Shown here in pieces: positions 7,840 to 15,862 of a stretch of 64,000 nucleotides of DNA (positions within the stretch are counted from its first letter, which is position 1; each line of letters opens with the position of its first letter). A model generated the notes under the pieces. That model ran no database searches, had not been told where the DNA came from, and saw only the letters and a list, made by a program, of their open reading frames with translations. Where the stretch lies: contig NZ_CAMFJS010000011.1 of the NCBI RefSeq assembly GCF_945956965.1, positions 1 to 64,000 on the forward strand, given 5' to 3'. Both the position numbers and the translations under genes were made by a program. This DNA is from an uncultured Roseateles sp. Its GTDB lineage: Bacteria > Pseudomonadota > Gammaproteobacteria > Burkholderiales > Burkholderiaceae_C.

Positions 7840-8694
7840 TCAGTCAAATTCATGCAGGAGATTCAGGGTGGCTTGGTTGCCGAGTTTTAGCAGGTCGGCA
7901 ATCTCGCAGATGTCATCGGGCACGGCCTCGTTGTCCCAACCGTCCGCCGTGTGCCGCGCCACGCGGATGGCGAGCTTGACGCATTGCACCTGCGGGTCGT
8001 GATCGCGGGTGTCGTCGATGATGTTTTGCAGCAGTTCGGGCAAATGCCACTCGCGCAGCAAGGCACGCTCCAGATCGGCCAGCTCGATATTGAGCACCTG
8101 GCGCTGCACCTCGGCGCTGCGCAGCTGCGGGTCGGCCAATTGGCGGCGGCGCATCTCTTGCGCCAGTTCGGGCGCATGCACCCACATCAGCATTTCGGCG
8201 AAGTCATGCAAAAGCGCGGCGCTGTGGATCACCGGCGCATCCGGGTCAAGCCGGTGTACCGCAAAGCTCAGGGCCATGTGGGCGGCACGATCGGCGCGGC
8301 GCAGCACACGCTGCAAGCCTTCCAGCGCCCAAGGCTTGTGGGCCAGGCGCTCCTCCACCACCGCTTGCGGGCCGAAGGCGCGGAAGAAGGGCGTGATGCC
8401 CATCAGCACCAGCGCCGCGATGACGGTCTCGGCATCGGTCTGTGCATGGCTTGATGTCTGCGCGGCGCGCTGCTGCGCCACATGGGCCAGCACCTTCAAG
8501 CTCATCAGCGGGTCGCTGCCCATCATCTCGCCGAGGTTGCTGGCATCGGCCGCGTCCTCATTGGCGCGCATCAGTTCGAGGTGATCGGCGGTGTCGGCCA
8601 GCACCGGAATGTCAACAGCGCGGAAAAAAGCCACCCAACTGGCCAGATCCGGCAGGGCCTGGCGTAGGGGGGGCAAAGGCAGAGGGTCTGACAT
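7840..8694 (-). CDS. HDOD domain protein
   Basis: 284 residues from MSDPLP (8694); the longer reading adds 26 basic, atypical residues. The HDOD domain (a non-catalytic or degenerate HD domain found in signalling proteins) covers most of the protein, with motifs DPLMSLKVLAHV, LVLMGI and SAALLHDFAEML. The canonical HD pair is replaced in the usual HDOD manner around LLHDFAE. No receiver, GGDEF or EAL domain is attached, so this is a single-domain version. HDOD proteins are linked to c-di-GMP and stress signalling in related bacteria; any such role here is inferred. It precedes the methyltransferase. Confidence 0.85.
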   Translation of the reverse strand: MSDPLPLPPLRQALPDLASWVAFFRAVDIPVLADTADHLELMRANEDAADASNLGEMMGSDPLMSLKVLAHVAQQRAAQTSSHAQTDAETVIAALVLMGITPFFRAFGPQAVVEERLAHKPWALEGLQRVLRRADRAAHMALSFAVHRLDPDAPVIHSAALLHDFAEMLMWVHAPELAQEMRRRQLADPQLRSAEVQRQVLNIELADLERALLREWHLPELLQNIIDDTRDHDPQVQCVKLAIRVARHTADGWDNEAVPDDICEIADLLKLGNQATLNLLHEFD

Positions 8695-8781
8695 GGCGGT
8701 GTGAAGTCCTGGGGGCGATGCTGCGCGTCTTGAATGCGTCATCGTATCGCGGCACACCCCGCGCCGGCTCACGACCGCCAG

Positions 8782-9159
8782 CTAGAGCTTTTGATGCGCA
8801 TGGGCCGCCATGGCTTCACGCAAGAAGGTCACCATATTCGGGTGGTAGCGGTTATGGAAGTTGCGCATCTCGGTGTTCTCGGCATAGAACAAGGCCATGC
8901 CGATGTAAGCCTTTTTGCTGGGGCGGAAGAAGCGGCTGGCAATGGCGTAGTGCTGGGCCATCAGCGTCTGGACCTCCTCCGCCTGCGCGGGGCTGCGGTC
9001 CACCAGCGGGGCCAGCCGCTGGTACAGCGCGTCCCAGTCGGCATGGGCTTGACCCTTGTCGACATGGGACCACTGTGCGGTGCTGGCCAGTGACTGGCTT
9101 TGTTCCTCGAACAAGGCCTGGCGGCATTGTTCGAGTTCCTCGGCATAGGAGTTGGGCAT
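8782..9159 (-). CDS. stand-alone TipAS antibiotic-recognition domain protein
   Basis: 125 residues starting MPNSYAEE. The core from about residue 30, including VDKGQAHADWDALYQ, the AQHYAIASRFF helix and IGMALFYAENTEMRNFHNRYHPN, matches the TipAS domain, which in actinomycetes is the thiopeptide-binding half of the MerR-type activator TipAL. Here no MerR DNA-binding domain is encoded: the in-frame upstream region is arginine/proline rich and unlike MerR. The protein therefore resembles the short TipAS form that sequesters drugs or other small molecules. It is the third gene of a minus-strand group with two small unknown genes. Cytoplasmic. Confidence 0.8.
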   Translation of the reverse strand: MPNSYAEELEQCRQALFEEQSQSLASTAQWSHVDKGQAHADWDALYQRLAPLVDRSPAQAEEVQTLMAQHYAIASRFFRPSKKAYIGMALFYAENTEMRNFHNRYHPNMVTFLREAMAAHAHQKL

Positions 9160-9191
9160 CGTCGTGGCCGCTTGGGTTTGTCGGGTTTGAT

Positions 9192-9458
9192 TCACAGCCG
9201 TGTCACACCATGCAAGGTGCCTAGCAATTGGCCGTCCACATACAGTGCGCCCTCCGGGGCGGCGGCCTCGCTGTAGAACTCCAGCTCGGGCTTGCCGCGG
9301 CCACCGCGGTGCAGGCGCTGCAGCCGACAGGCCAGGCGGGTCAGCAAGGCGCTGGCCCACAACAGCGCGTGCACCAGGCGCAGGCGCCAAGCGTGGTGGG
9401 TGATGAGGCAGCTCTCGCGGCTGTCGTGAGCGCCGTGCAAGTCTCTCAATCTCAACAT
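9192..9458 (-). CDS. small hypothetical protein
   Basis: 88 residues, arginine and leucine rich, with one moderately hydrophobic stretch (about residues 27-45, LVHALLWASALLTRLACRL) and a C-terminal segment ending YVDGQLLGTL. An AGGAG ribosome site lies eight bases before the ATG, which supports real translation. I do not recognise a family. It lies 32 bases upstream of the TipAS gene and 48 bases downstream of another small gene in the same direction, so the three may share a transcript. Function unknown. Confidence 0.55.
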   Translation of the reverse strand: MLRLRDLHGAHDSRESCLITHHAWRLRLVHALLWASALLTRLACRLQRLHRGGRGKPELEFYSEAAAPEGALYVDGQLLGTLHGVTRL

Positions 9459-9506
9459 GATTCTTCTCCTGAGGCGGTGAGCGCTGGCCGCACCGCGTGT
9501 TTGGCA

Positions 9507-9707
9507 TCAGGGACAGCGGTCGGGCCGGCCCAGGGCTTCAATTTGTTGGCGCAATTCAATCTGCGCACTTTGGCGTTTGGCGGCCTGGCTGCTGCCGTGG
9601 CGGCCGGCCTGGCGCATCAGCGCCGGGGCCACCAAGGGATTTCGCGGCTTGCGCAGCTTGAGCAAGGCAGGGCCGCCCTGAGGGCGAGGAGCGGTGAACT
9701 GAGGCAT
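9507..9707 (-). CDS. small basic hypothetical protein
   Basis: 66 residues from MPQFTAPRPQGG (9707), highly basic and rich in glutamine, arginine and proline, with no membrane segment. AAGGA eight bases before this ATG supports the start over the ATG at 9728. The opening APRPQGGPALLKLRKPRNPLV resembles a small conserved protein I associate with Burkholderiales, but I cannot name a function. Its promoter region would include the long inverted repeat at 9914-9959, about 205 bases upstream. Confidence 0.5.
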   Translation of the reverse strand: MPQFTAPRPQGGPALLKLRKPRNPLVAPALMRQAGRHGSSQAAKRQSAQIELRQQIEALGRPDRCP

Positions 9708-9913
9708 GGCAAATTCCTTTTCAGGCAATGCAGCGGCGCAACTGCAGCGCGGCAGCGTGTTTCAAGAGATTAGGACGAGAGAGCGAAAAGCGCAGGCCAT
9801 GCCGCGGCTGAACCGAGGGTGTCGGCGAGATGGCGTGCGGTCAATGCGGCGCTCAGAACAGAGCGCAGCGGGTGTTGCTGGGATGGCGCGACTTCGTTGC
9901 GATGTGCGTCATC

Positions 9914-9959
9914 ACAACTTGCGCAAATGATAAACGTTTGTTTATCTTGCGCAAGTTGT
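9914..9959. repeat. 46-base inverted repeat, candidate operator or hairpin element
   Basis: The left arm (9914-9935) and right arm (9940-9959) pair over 20 bases with one two-base bulge and a four-base spacer. Each arm contains the self-palindrome TTGCGCAA (9919-9926 and 9947-9954), 28 bases apart; the inner arms are GATAAAC and GTTTATC. The direct repeat ATCACAA flanks the element on both sides (9911-9917 and 9964-9970). There is no T-run on either strand, so it is not a standard terminator. On the minus strand TTGCGC and TATCAT are 16 bases apart, a plausible sigma-70 promoter. It lies between the XRE-like gene and a small gene, both minus strand. Confidence 0.7.
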
Positions 9960-9991
9960 ATTTATCACAAAGTGCTGGCGCTGGTTCTGAC

Positions 9992-10588
9992 CTAGCGCTT
10001 CTTTGGTTTGAGCGGCGCTATGCCTTGCTGCAAGCGTCGCCACTCGTCCAGTTCGGCGGCACCGCCTGCAGGTGCTGCGGTGCCGGGCGCGGCGATGCCC
10101 TTGGCCAGGGCCTTCACAGGCGTTGGCTTGGGCGGCGTTGGGGCAGCCGGCGTGGCTGCGGGCGGCGTCAGTACCTCGCCCAGCAGGTCCAGCAGACGGG
10201 TGCGGGCGCGCTGCGGGTGGCGGCGGTAATAGGTCAGGACCAGGCCGACGATAAAGCGTTCATCATCATCCTGGGGCAGGCTGGGCATCTCCTCCTGGGC
10301 TGCGCTTTTCCCCGCTGCTGGGCTGGCCTGGGGCTGGTCCATCCAGTAGGGCGGCTTGTGAAACAGCTGCTCGAACTGGCGCGCCAGGCGTTCGCCAATC
10401 TGGCGTGAGCGGCTCTTGATCTGGCTCCAGTAGCTGGGTTGGATCTGCAAACGTTCGGCGAAGCGCCGCTCCAGCCCGCGCAGGGTGGCCGGGTCGGGGT
10501 GCTTCACGGAGAGGGCAACGAATTCTTCGAATAGGCGCATCGCGTTGTCCAAACGGACTTGCGCGACGTCCACGGGGGAGGAGGTCAT
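9992..10588 (-). CDS. XRE-like helix-turn-helix protein with proline/alanine-rich tail
   Basis: 198 residues from MTSSPV (an ATG at 10612 would add eight). Residues about 30-75 hold a helix-turn-helix of the Cro/XRE style: FAERLQIQPSYWSQIKSRSR followed by IGERLARQFEQLF and PPYWMDQP. A second helical block around DDERFIVGLVLTYYRRHP follows. A linker of roughly 35 residues, almost entirely Pro, Ala, Thr and Lys, leads to a short basic C-terminus. This layout suggests a DNA-binding regulator. The strong inverted repeat just past its stop is a natural candidate target, although it lies downstream of the gene rather than before it. No known named family. Confidence 0.65.
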   Translation of the reverse strand: MTSSPVDVAQVRLDNAMRLFEEFVALSVKHPDPATLRGLERRFAERLQIQPSYWSQIKSRSRQIGERLARQFEQLFHKPPYWMDQPQASPAAGKSAAQEEMPSLPQDDDERFIVGLVLTYYRRHPQRARTRLLDLLGEVLTPPAATPAAPTPPKPTPVKALAKGIAAPGTAAPAGGAAELDEWRRLQQGIAPLKPKKR

Positions 10589-10757
10589 GCCCGAATGATA
10601 AAGCGAGGACATGCTGCGGCGCTGCGGCAGGTGCTTTCCAGGATGGGGTCAATGAAGAACCAATGCCTGGCGAAGTACCGCAAACGCAAGGGCAGGCCGC
10701 CGTGCTGCTTCGCCAATGCGGCGTTGTGTGGGCTCGTGCAGCGCTCGCGCTCTCTGC

Positions 10758-12833
10758 CTACTCTTCCTCGCTGACCTTGTGCGCCGCCATCAGGGCCGCC
10801 TGCGTATTCGGCGGCACGGGCTCGTAATGCGATAGCTCGACGGTGTAGCGGCCCTGGCCGCTGGTCATGGCATTGAGTCGGGTCTGGTAGCTGGACAGCT
10901 CCGCCAGCGGTGCCAGGCCTTGCACGATGATGCGATCGGGCACCGGGTTACGTGTGCCATTGACCTGGCCGCGCCGCGCGGCCAGGTCGCCGGTGATGTC
11001 GCCAATGGCGGCGGCCGGTGTGGTGATCTCCAGCGTCACCATGGGCTCCAGCACCAGCGGGCGAGCCTCGCGCACGGCCACCATCAGGGCACGTTTTCCC
11101 GCGGTGACGAAGGCGATTTCTTTGCTATCGACCGAATGGTGTTTCCCGTCGAACACGGTGACGCGCAAGTCCACCAGCGGGTAGCCCGCCACCACGCCCG
11201 CCGCCAAGCCGGCGCGCACGCCTTTCTCCACCGCCGGCATGAACTGGCCGGGAATGGTGCCGCCCTTGACCGCATCCACGAACTCGAAACCACTGCCGCG
11301 CGGCAAGGGCTCGATGCGCAGATAGACCTCGCCAAACTGGCCGGCCCCGCCGCTTTGTTTTTTGTGGCGGTAATGGCCTTCGGCGGCCGCGGCGATGGTC
11401 TCGCGGTAGGCCACCCGGGGCGGATGGGTGATGACTTCGAAGCGGTAGCTCTCGCGCAGCCGTTCCAGCAGCATGCGCAGATGCAAGTCGCCCAGGCCGA
11501 AGATGACGGTCTCGCCGGTCTGGCCGTCGCGATCGATCTTCAGGCAGGGGTCTTCCTCGGCCAGGCGGTGCAGGGTCTCCCACAGGCGCTGCTCGTCGCC
11601 ATGGCGGGCCGGCGCGATGGCCAGGCCATGCACGGGCTGTGGAAACTCCAGCGGGGCGAGGTGGATGTGCTCGTCCTCGGGGGCGTCATGCAGTACTGCG
11701 TCGTAAACCAGCTCGTCGATCTTGGCCACCGCGCACAACTCGCCCGGCAGCACCCGCTCCACCTCGATGTGCTTGGCGCCTTGCAAAATGAAAAGGTGGC
11801 CGATGCGCACCGGCTTGCGCGCATGGCCGACGAAGAGCTGGCTGTTGCGGCTCAGCGTGCCCTGATGCACCCGCAACATGCCGAGCTTGCCCAGATAGGG
11901 GTCGGAATTGACCTTGAACACATGGGCCAGCACATGGGCGCCAGGCTCGGGGCGCAGCACCAGCGCTTCCGCGTCCGCGCCTTCGCCACGCACAAAGCGG
12001 GCCGGGTTGCCCTCGGCCGGGTTGGGCAGCAAGTGGCCGATGATGGCCAGCAATTCCGCCACGCCTGCGCCGCTGCGCGCCGAGGTGAAGCAAACGGGAA
12101 TTAGATGTCCCTCACGCAAAGCCTGCTCCAGCGGCTCGTGCAGTTCGCGCGGATCCACATCGCCATCGTTGAGGTAGCGGTCAACAAAGGCTGCGTCCAC
12201 CTCCACCACTTGCTCCACCAGCGCGCGGTGGGCCTCGGCGACGCTGGAGAAATCGGCCGTGCCGCTGCTGGCGAAAAAGCAGTCCTGCACGCGGCGCCCG
12301 CCATCGGCCGGTAGATTGAGCGGCAGGCATTCGCGCCCGAACACCTCTTGCAATTGCGTCAGCAAGGCGGGCAGGTCCAAGTCGGCCGCATCGATCTTGT
12401 TGATCACAATCAGCCGGCATAGGCCGCGCTGGCCGGCCGCTTCCAGCATGCGTGAGGCCATCAGTTCCAGGCCGTTCTGCGCGTTGATGATGATGACCGC
12501 CGAATCCACCGCCTCCAGCGCGGGCAGCGATTGGCCGATGAAGTCCGGCGCGCCGGGGGTGTCGATGGCGTGGATGCGCAGGCCGGCATGGTCCATGTGA
12601 ACGAGGCTGGCGTAGAGCGAGTGCTGCAAGCGGCGCTCCAGCGCATCGAAGTCGCTGACCGTGTTGCCGCGCTCAACCGTGCCCGCCTGAGCGATCGCGC
12701 CGCAGTGCTGCAGCAAAGCCTCCAGCAGCGTGGTCTTGCCCGAGGCTGCCGCCCCGAGCAGGGCCAGACTGCGGATGCCGCTCACATCAGCAGGCGAGGG
12801 CGCCTGCGCTGCACTGGAAAGAGGGCTGGGCAT
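10758..12833 (-). CDS. elongation factor G-like translational GTPase
   Basis: 691 residues with the EF-G domain order. The GTPase domain has a P-loop GAAASGKTTLLE, the DTPGAPDF G3 motif and NKID G4 motif. The P-loop differs from the AHIDAGKTT of true EF-G and the switch I region is unlike it, which places this protein with the EF-G-like paralogues (fusA2-type) of unknown role rather than the housekeeping factor. The later domains include the HYRHKKQSGGAGQFGEV stretch typical of domain IV and GDITGDLAARRGQV of domain V. AAAAGGAG before the ATG is a strong ribosome site. No ribosomal-protein operon is nearby, also against canonical fusA. Confidence 0.88.
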   Translation of the reverse strand: MPSPLSSAAQAPSPADVSGIRSLALLGAAASGKTTLLEALLQHCGAIAQAGTVERGNTVSDFDALERRLQHSLYASLVHMDHAGLRIHAIDTPGAPDFIGQSLPALEAVDSAVIIINAQNGLELMASRMLEAAGQRGLCRLIVINKIDAADLDLPALLTQLQEVFGRECLPLNLPADGGRRVQDCFFASSGTADFSSVAEAHRALVEQVVEVDAAFVDRYLNDGDVDPRELHEPLEQALREGHLIPVCFTSARSGAGVAELLAIIGHLLPNPAEGNPARFVRGEGADAEALVLRPEPGAHVLAHVFKVNSDPYLGKLGMLRVHQGTLSRNSQLFVGHARKPVRIGHLFILQGAKHIEVERVLPGELCAVAKIDELVYDAVLHDAPEDEHIHLAPLEFPQPVHGLAIAPARHGDEQRLWETLHRLAEEDPCLKIDRDGQTGETVIFGLGDLHLRMLLERLRESYRFEVITHPPRVAYRETIAAAAEGHYRHKKQSGGAGQFGEVYLRIEPLPRGSGFEFVDAVKGGTIPGQFMPAVEKGVRAGLAAGVVAGYPLVDLRVTVFDGKHHSVDSKEIAFVTAGKRALMVAVREARPLVLEPMVTLEITTPAAAIGDITGDLAARRGQVNGTRNPVPDRIIVQGLAPLAELSSYQTRLNAMTSGQGRYTVELSHYEPVPPNTQAALMAAHKVSEEE

Positions 12834-12982
12834 GAGCGGCTCCTTTTTGCTGGCGTCACGGTCTTGCGGTCGAACGCCCCAGCGTAAGTGAAGCCTTGCA
12901 GGCTTTCAAGCCCAATTTCGCAAGTCACTGCTCGCTCACGGATCTGCTCATTCATCGATTCAGCCCCGGCCTGCTGTGCCGT

Positions 12983-13468
12983 CTACTTGAGCGGGATGGG
13001 GATGGCTCTATCCACCGGCACCGCCGTCACACTGTTTTGCGGCGAGCCTTCGATGACGCGGTCGGAGTAGGTCAGATAAACCAGGGTGTTGCGCTTGGCG
13101 TCCACCATGCGAACCACGCGCAGGCGTTTGAAAACCAGCGAGGCGCGCTCGCTGAACACCTCTTCTTGCTTTGGCAAGGGCTTGGCGAAGCTGATTGGCC
13201 CGGTCTGCCGGCAGGCGATGGAGGCCTCGGACTTGTCTTCCGCCAGCCCCAGCGCCCCTGAGACACCGCCCGTCTTGGCGCGTGACACATAGCAGGTGAC
13301 GCCTTGCACCTTGGGGTCGTCGTAGGCGGTGACGACGATTTTGTGATCCGGGCCAATCAGCTTGAAGACGGTGTCGACCTCGCCCACCGGGTCGGCGCGC
13401 AGGCTGGTGGCCGCCGTCAGCAGCAGGGCGGCCGTCACGGCAAGCAAGGAGAGGGAGGCATGTTTCAT
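12983..13468 (-). CDS. creA: CreA family protein
   Basis: 161 residues with a clear signal peptide ([20 protein letters not shown], cleavage near residue 25). The body carries the CreA hallmarks: [41 protein letters not shown] and the C-terminal [19 protein letters not shown]. CreA proteins are conserved, predicted periplasmic and functionally uncharacterised despite the gene name. It is divergent from the fused ABC gene (81 bases) and lies 149 bases upstream of the EF-G-like gene in the same direction; that gap shows only a short AAGCCT/AGGCTT hairpin (12891-12905). Confidence 0.92.
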   Translation of the reverse strand: MKHASLSLLAVTAALLLTAATSLRADPVGEVDTVFKLIGPDHKIVVTAYDDPKVQGVTCYVSRAKTGGVSGALGLAEDKSEASIACRQTGPISFAKPLPKQEEVFSERASLVFKRLRVVRMVDAKRNTLVYLTYSDRVIEGSPQNSVTAVPVDRAIPIPLK

Positions 13469-13549
13469 GGGAGGGTAAATCCGGTCGCGATGAGTGGAGG
13501 CAGTATCTCCGAGCGGAGGTTATTGTCCTCAGCCTTTATGCTGCGTGCC

Positions 13550-15145
13550 ATGAGCCACCCGTCGCATGCTGTGCTGCGCGCGCCCCTGCGAGGCTGGGCG
13601 CTGTTGGGCGCTTTGGGCGTCTTGGGTGTCTCGCTCTTGACGCTTTTTGGGGCGACAGCGGTGCTCGCTGAGCCCGAGCCGCTGCGCATTGGCTCCAAGC
13701 GCTTCACCGAGAGTTACATCCTGGCCGAGGTGCTGGCGCAGACCGTGCAGGATGGCCGTGTGGGCAGTCGGGTTGAAATCAAGCAAGGCCTGGGCAACAC
13801 AGCCATCGTCTACGCGGCCTTGCAGGCCGGCAGCATCGATCTCTACCCCGAGTACCTGGGTACGGTGAACCGAGAGATTCTCAAGAACACCGGGCCCACT
13901 GATCTGGCCACCCTGCGCGCCCAACTCAAGCCCCTGGGTTTAGGCCTGGACATTGCCCTGGGTTTCAACAACGGCTATGCCCTGGCCGTGCCCGCGGATC
14001 TGGCACAGCGCCTGAGCTTAAGCAAGCTCTCCGATCTGGCTCATCAGCCGCAGCTACGCCTGGGCCTCAGCAATGAGTTCATCGGCCGTGCCGACGGTTG
14101 GCCGGGATTGGCGCAGCGCTACGGCTTGAAGCAAAAGCCGCAAGGCCTGGACCACGGCCTGGCCTTCGAAGCCATCGCGGCCGGCCAGGTGGATGTGATC
14201 GACATCTACACCACCGACGCCAAAATCGCCCAGCAAGGTCTGCGCCTGCTGCACGACGATGGCGCTTACTTTGCGCGTTATGACGCGATGCTGCTTTATC
14301 GGCTGGACCTGCCGCAGCGCCACCCCGAAGCCTGGGCGAAGCTGCAAAGCCTGCGTGGCCGCATCGACGAGGCGACGATGATCCGCATGAACGCCCAAGC
14401 GGAATTGCAGGGCAAGGGCTTCGCCGCGATTGCCAAGGAATTCTTGGCGGCCGGGCCGGCGCCGTCCACCTTGCCAGCGTCAACTGTTTCCACCAACAGC
14501 TATTGGGCCAAACTCACCGGCCCGGATCTGGCCCGATTGACTTGGCAGCATCTGAGCCTTGTTTTGGGCTCCGTGGGCCTGGCCGCCTTGCTGGGCATTC
14601 CGCTGGCAACCTGGGTGGCGCCGCATGCGCGCCTGCGCGGCCTGGTGCTGGGCGCCACGGGCCTGATGCAAACCGTGCCGGCGCTGGCGCTGCTGGCCGT
14701 GTTGATCTCGGCCTTCAATCAGATTGGCACCTTGCCCGCCTTGCTGGCGCTGACGCTTTATGCCTTGCTGCCCATCATGCGCAATACCTGCACCGGCTTG
14801 GCCGAAGTGCCGGCGGGCCTGCGCTTGGCCGGCATGGCCATGGGTTTCACGACCTGGCAGCGCCTGCGTCTGATTGACTTGCCGCTGGCCGCGCCGGTGA
14901 TCTTGGCCGGCCTGCGCACCGCCACCAGCATTGCCGTGGGCACGGCCACCATCGCCGCCTTCATTGGCGCGGGTGGCTATGGCGAGCGCATCGTCACCGG
15001 ACTGGCGCTTAACGACCGCGGCCTGCTGTTGGCCGGCGCCTTGCCCGCCGCGCTGCTGGCGCTGGCGTTCGAGGGCATGTTCGCGCTCTTGGCTCGCCAG
15101 CTGCGGCGCCCGGATCAGGCGGACTTCTTGGCCGCACCCAGATAG
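13550..15145 (+). CDS. fused osmoprotectant-type substrate-binding protein / ABC permease
   Basis: 531 residues. After a signal-anchor (about 15-42) comes a glycine-betaine/choline/carnitine-type binding domain (about 45-300), opening with RIGSKRFTESYILAE and containing YPEYLGT. The C-terminal half (about 325-520) is an OpuCB-like permease with five or six membrane segments and the EAA-type loop (LRLAGMAMGFTTWQRL). Such fusions (reminiscent of OpuCB/OpuCC or EgtU) need a separate ATPase, yet none is adjacent; the next gene is livF of another transporter on the opposite strand, overlapping by 31 bases at the 3' ends. Substrate may be a quaternary amine; not determinable. A TATGCT ends seven bases before the ATG. 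Confidence 0.88.
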   Translation: MSHPSHAVLRAPLRGWALLGALGVLGVSLLTLFGATAVLAEPEPLRIGSKRFTESYILAEVLAQTVQDGRVGSRVEIKQGLGNTAIVYAALQAGSIDLYPEYLGTVNREILKNTGPTDLATLRAQLKPLGLGLDIALGFNNGYALAVPADLAQRLSLSKLSDLAHQPQLRLGLSNEFIGRADGWPGLAQRYGLKQKPQGLDHGLAFEAIAAGQVDVIDIYTTDAKIAQQGLRLLHDDGAYFARYDAMLLYRLDLPQRHPEAWAKLQSLRGRIDEATMIRMNAQAELQGKGFAAIAKEFLAAGPAPSTLPASTVSTNSYWAKLTGPDLARLTWQHLSLVLGSVGLAALLGIPLATWVAPHARLRGLVLGATGLMQTVPALALLAVLISAFNQIGTLPALLALTLYALLPIMRNTCTGLAEVPAGLRLAGMAMGFTTWQRLRLIDLPLAAPVILAGLRTATSIAVGTATIAAFIGAGGYGERIVTGLALNDRGLLLAGALPAALLALAFEGMFALLARQLRRPDQADFLAAPR

Positions 15146-15849
15146 GTTTCGATCACGCGCGGGTCGCGCGCCAACTCATTGGCCGGGCCCTGCAAACCGA
15201 TTTCGCCAGTTTCCAGCACATAGCCGTAGTCGGCCACTTCCAGCGCGGCGCGGGCGTTCTGCTCGATCAACAGGATGGACACGCCGGTATCGCGCAGGCG
15301 CGCGACGATGCGGAAAATTTCCTTCACCACCAGCGGCGCCAGGCCGAGGCTGGGTTCATCCAGCATCAGCACCCGCGGCTGCGCCATCAGGGCGCGGCCC
15401 ACGGCCAGCATTTGCCGCTCGCCGCCCGACAAGGTGCCGGCCAATTGCTCACGCCGCTCTTTCAGCCGCGGGAACAGGGCGTAGACCTTGTCCAGGCCCT
15501 CGCGCCAGTCCTGCTGGCCCAGGCGCATGGGCCGGTAGCCGCCGAGGATCAGGTTGTCCACCACGCTCATGGTGGTGAAGAGCTCGCGCTTTTCGGGCAC
15601 CAGGGCCAGGCCCTTCATCACCCGCTCTTCCAGGCCCAGGCTGCTGATGTCCTCGCCGTTCAGCAAGACCTGACCCTTGGCGGGCAGCACGCCCATCAAG
15701 GCATTCAGCGTGGTGCTCTTGCCCGCGCCGTTGGGGCCGATCACCGTCACCACCGCGCCTTCGGGCAGGTTCAGGCTGAGATTGCTCAGCACCTCCGCGC
15801 GGCCGTAGCCGGCGTGCAGGCCCTTCACATCAAGAAGTAATTTGCTCAT
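15115..15849 (-). CDS. livF: branched-chain-amino-acid-type ABC transporter ATPase
   Basis: 244 residues, the usual LivF length. Walker [10 protein letters not shown], signature LSGGERQMLAVGRALM, Walker B VLMLDEPSLGL and the H-loop LLIEQNAR are all intact. The start at MSKLLLDVKG (15849) leaves 13 bases after the livMG stop. LivF pairs with LivG to energise uptake of branched-chain amino acids or related compounds such as amides, urea or aromatic acids. The last gene of the livH-livMG-livF operon, its 3' end overlaps the convergent fused osmoprotectant gene by 31 bases. Confidence 0.93.
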   Translation of the reverse strand: MSKLLLDVKGLHAGYGRAEVLSNLSLNLPEGAVVTVIGPNGAGKSTTLNALMGVLPAKGQVLLNGEDISSLGLEERVMKGLALVPEKRELFTTMSVVDNLILGGYRPMRLGQQDWREGLDKVYALFPRLKERREQLAGTLSGGERQMLAVGRALMAQPRVLMLDEPSLGLAPLVVKEIFRIVARLRDTGVSILLIEQNARAALEVADYGYVLETGEIGLQGPANELARDPRVIETYLGAAKKSA

Positions 15850-15862
15850 CTGACGGTGTCTC

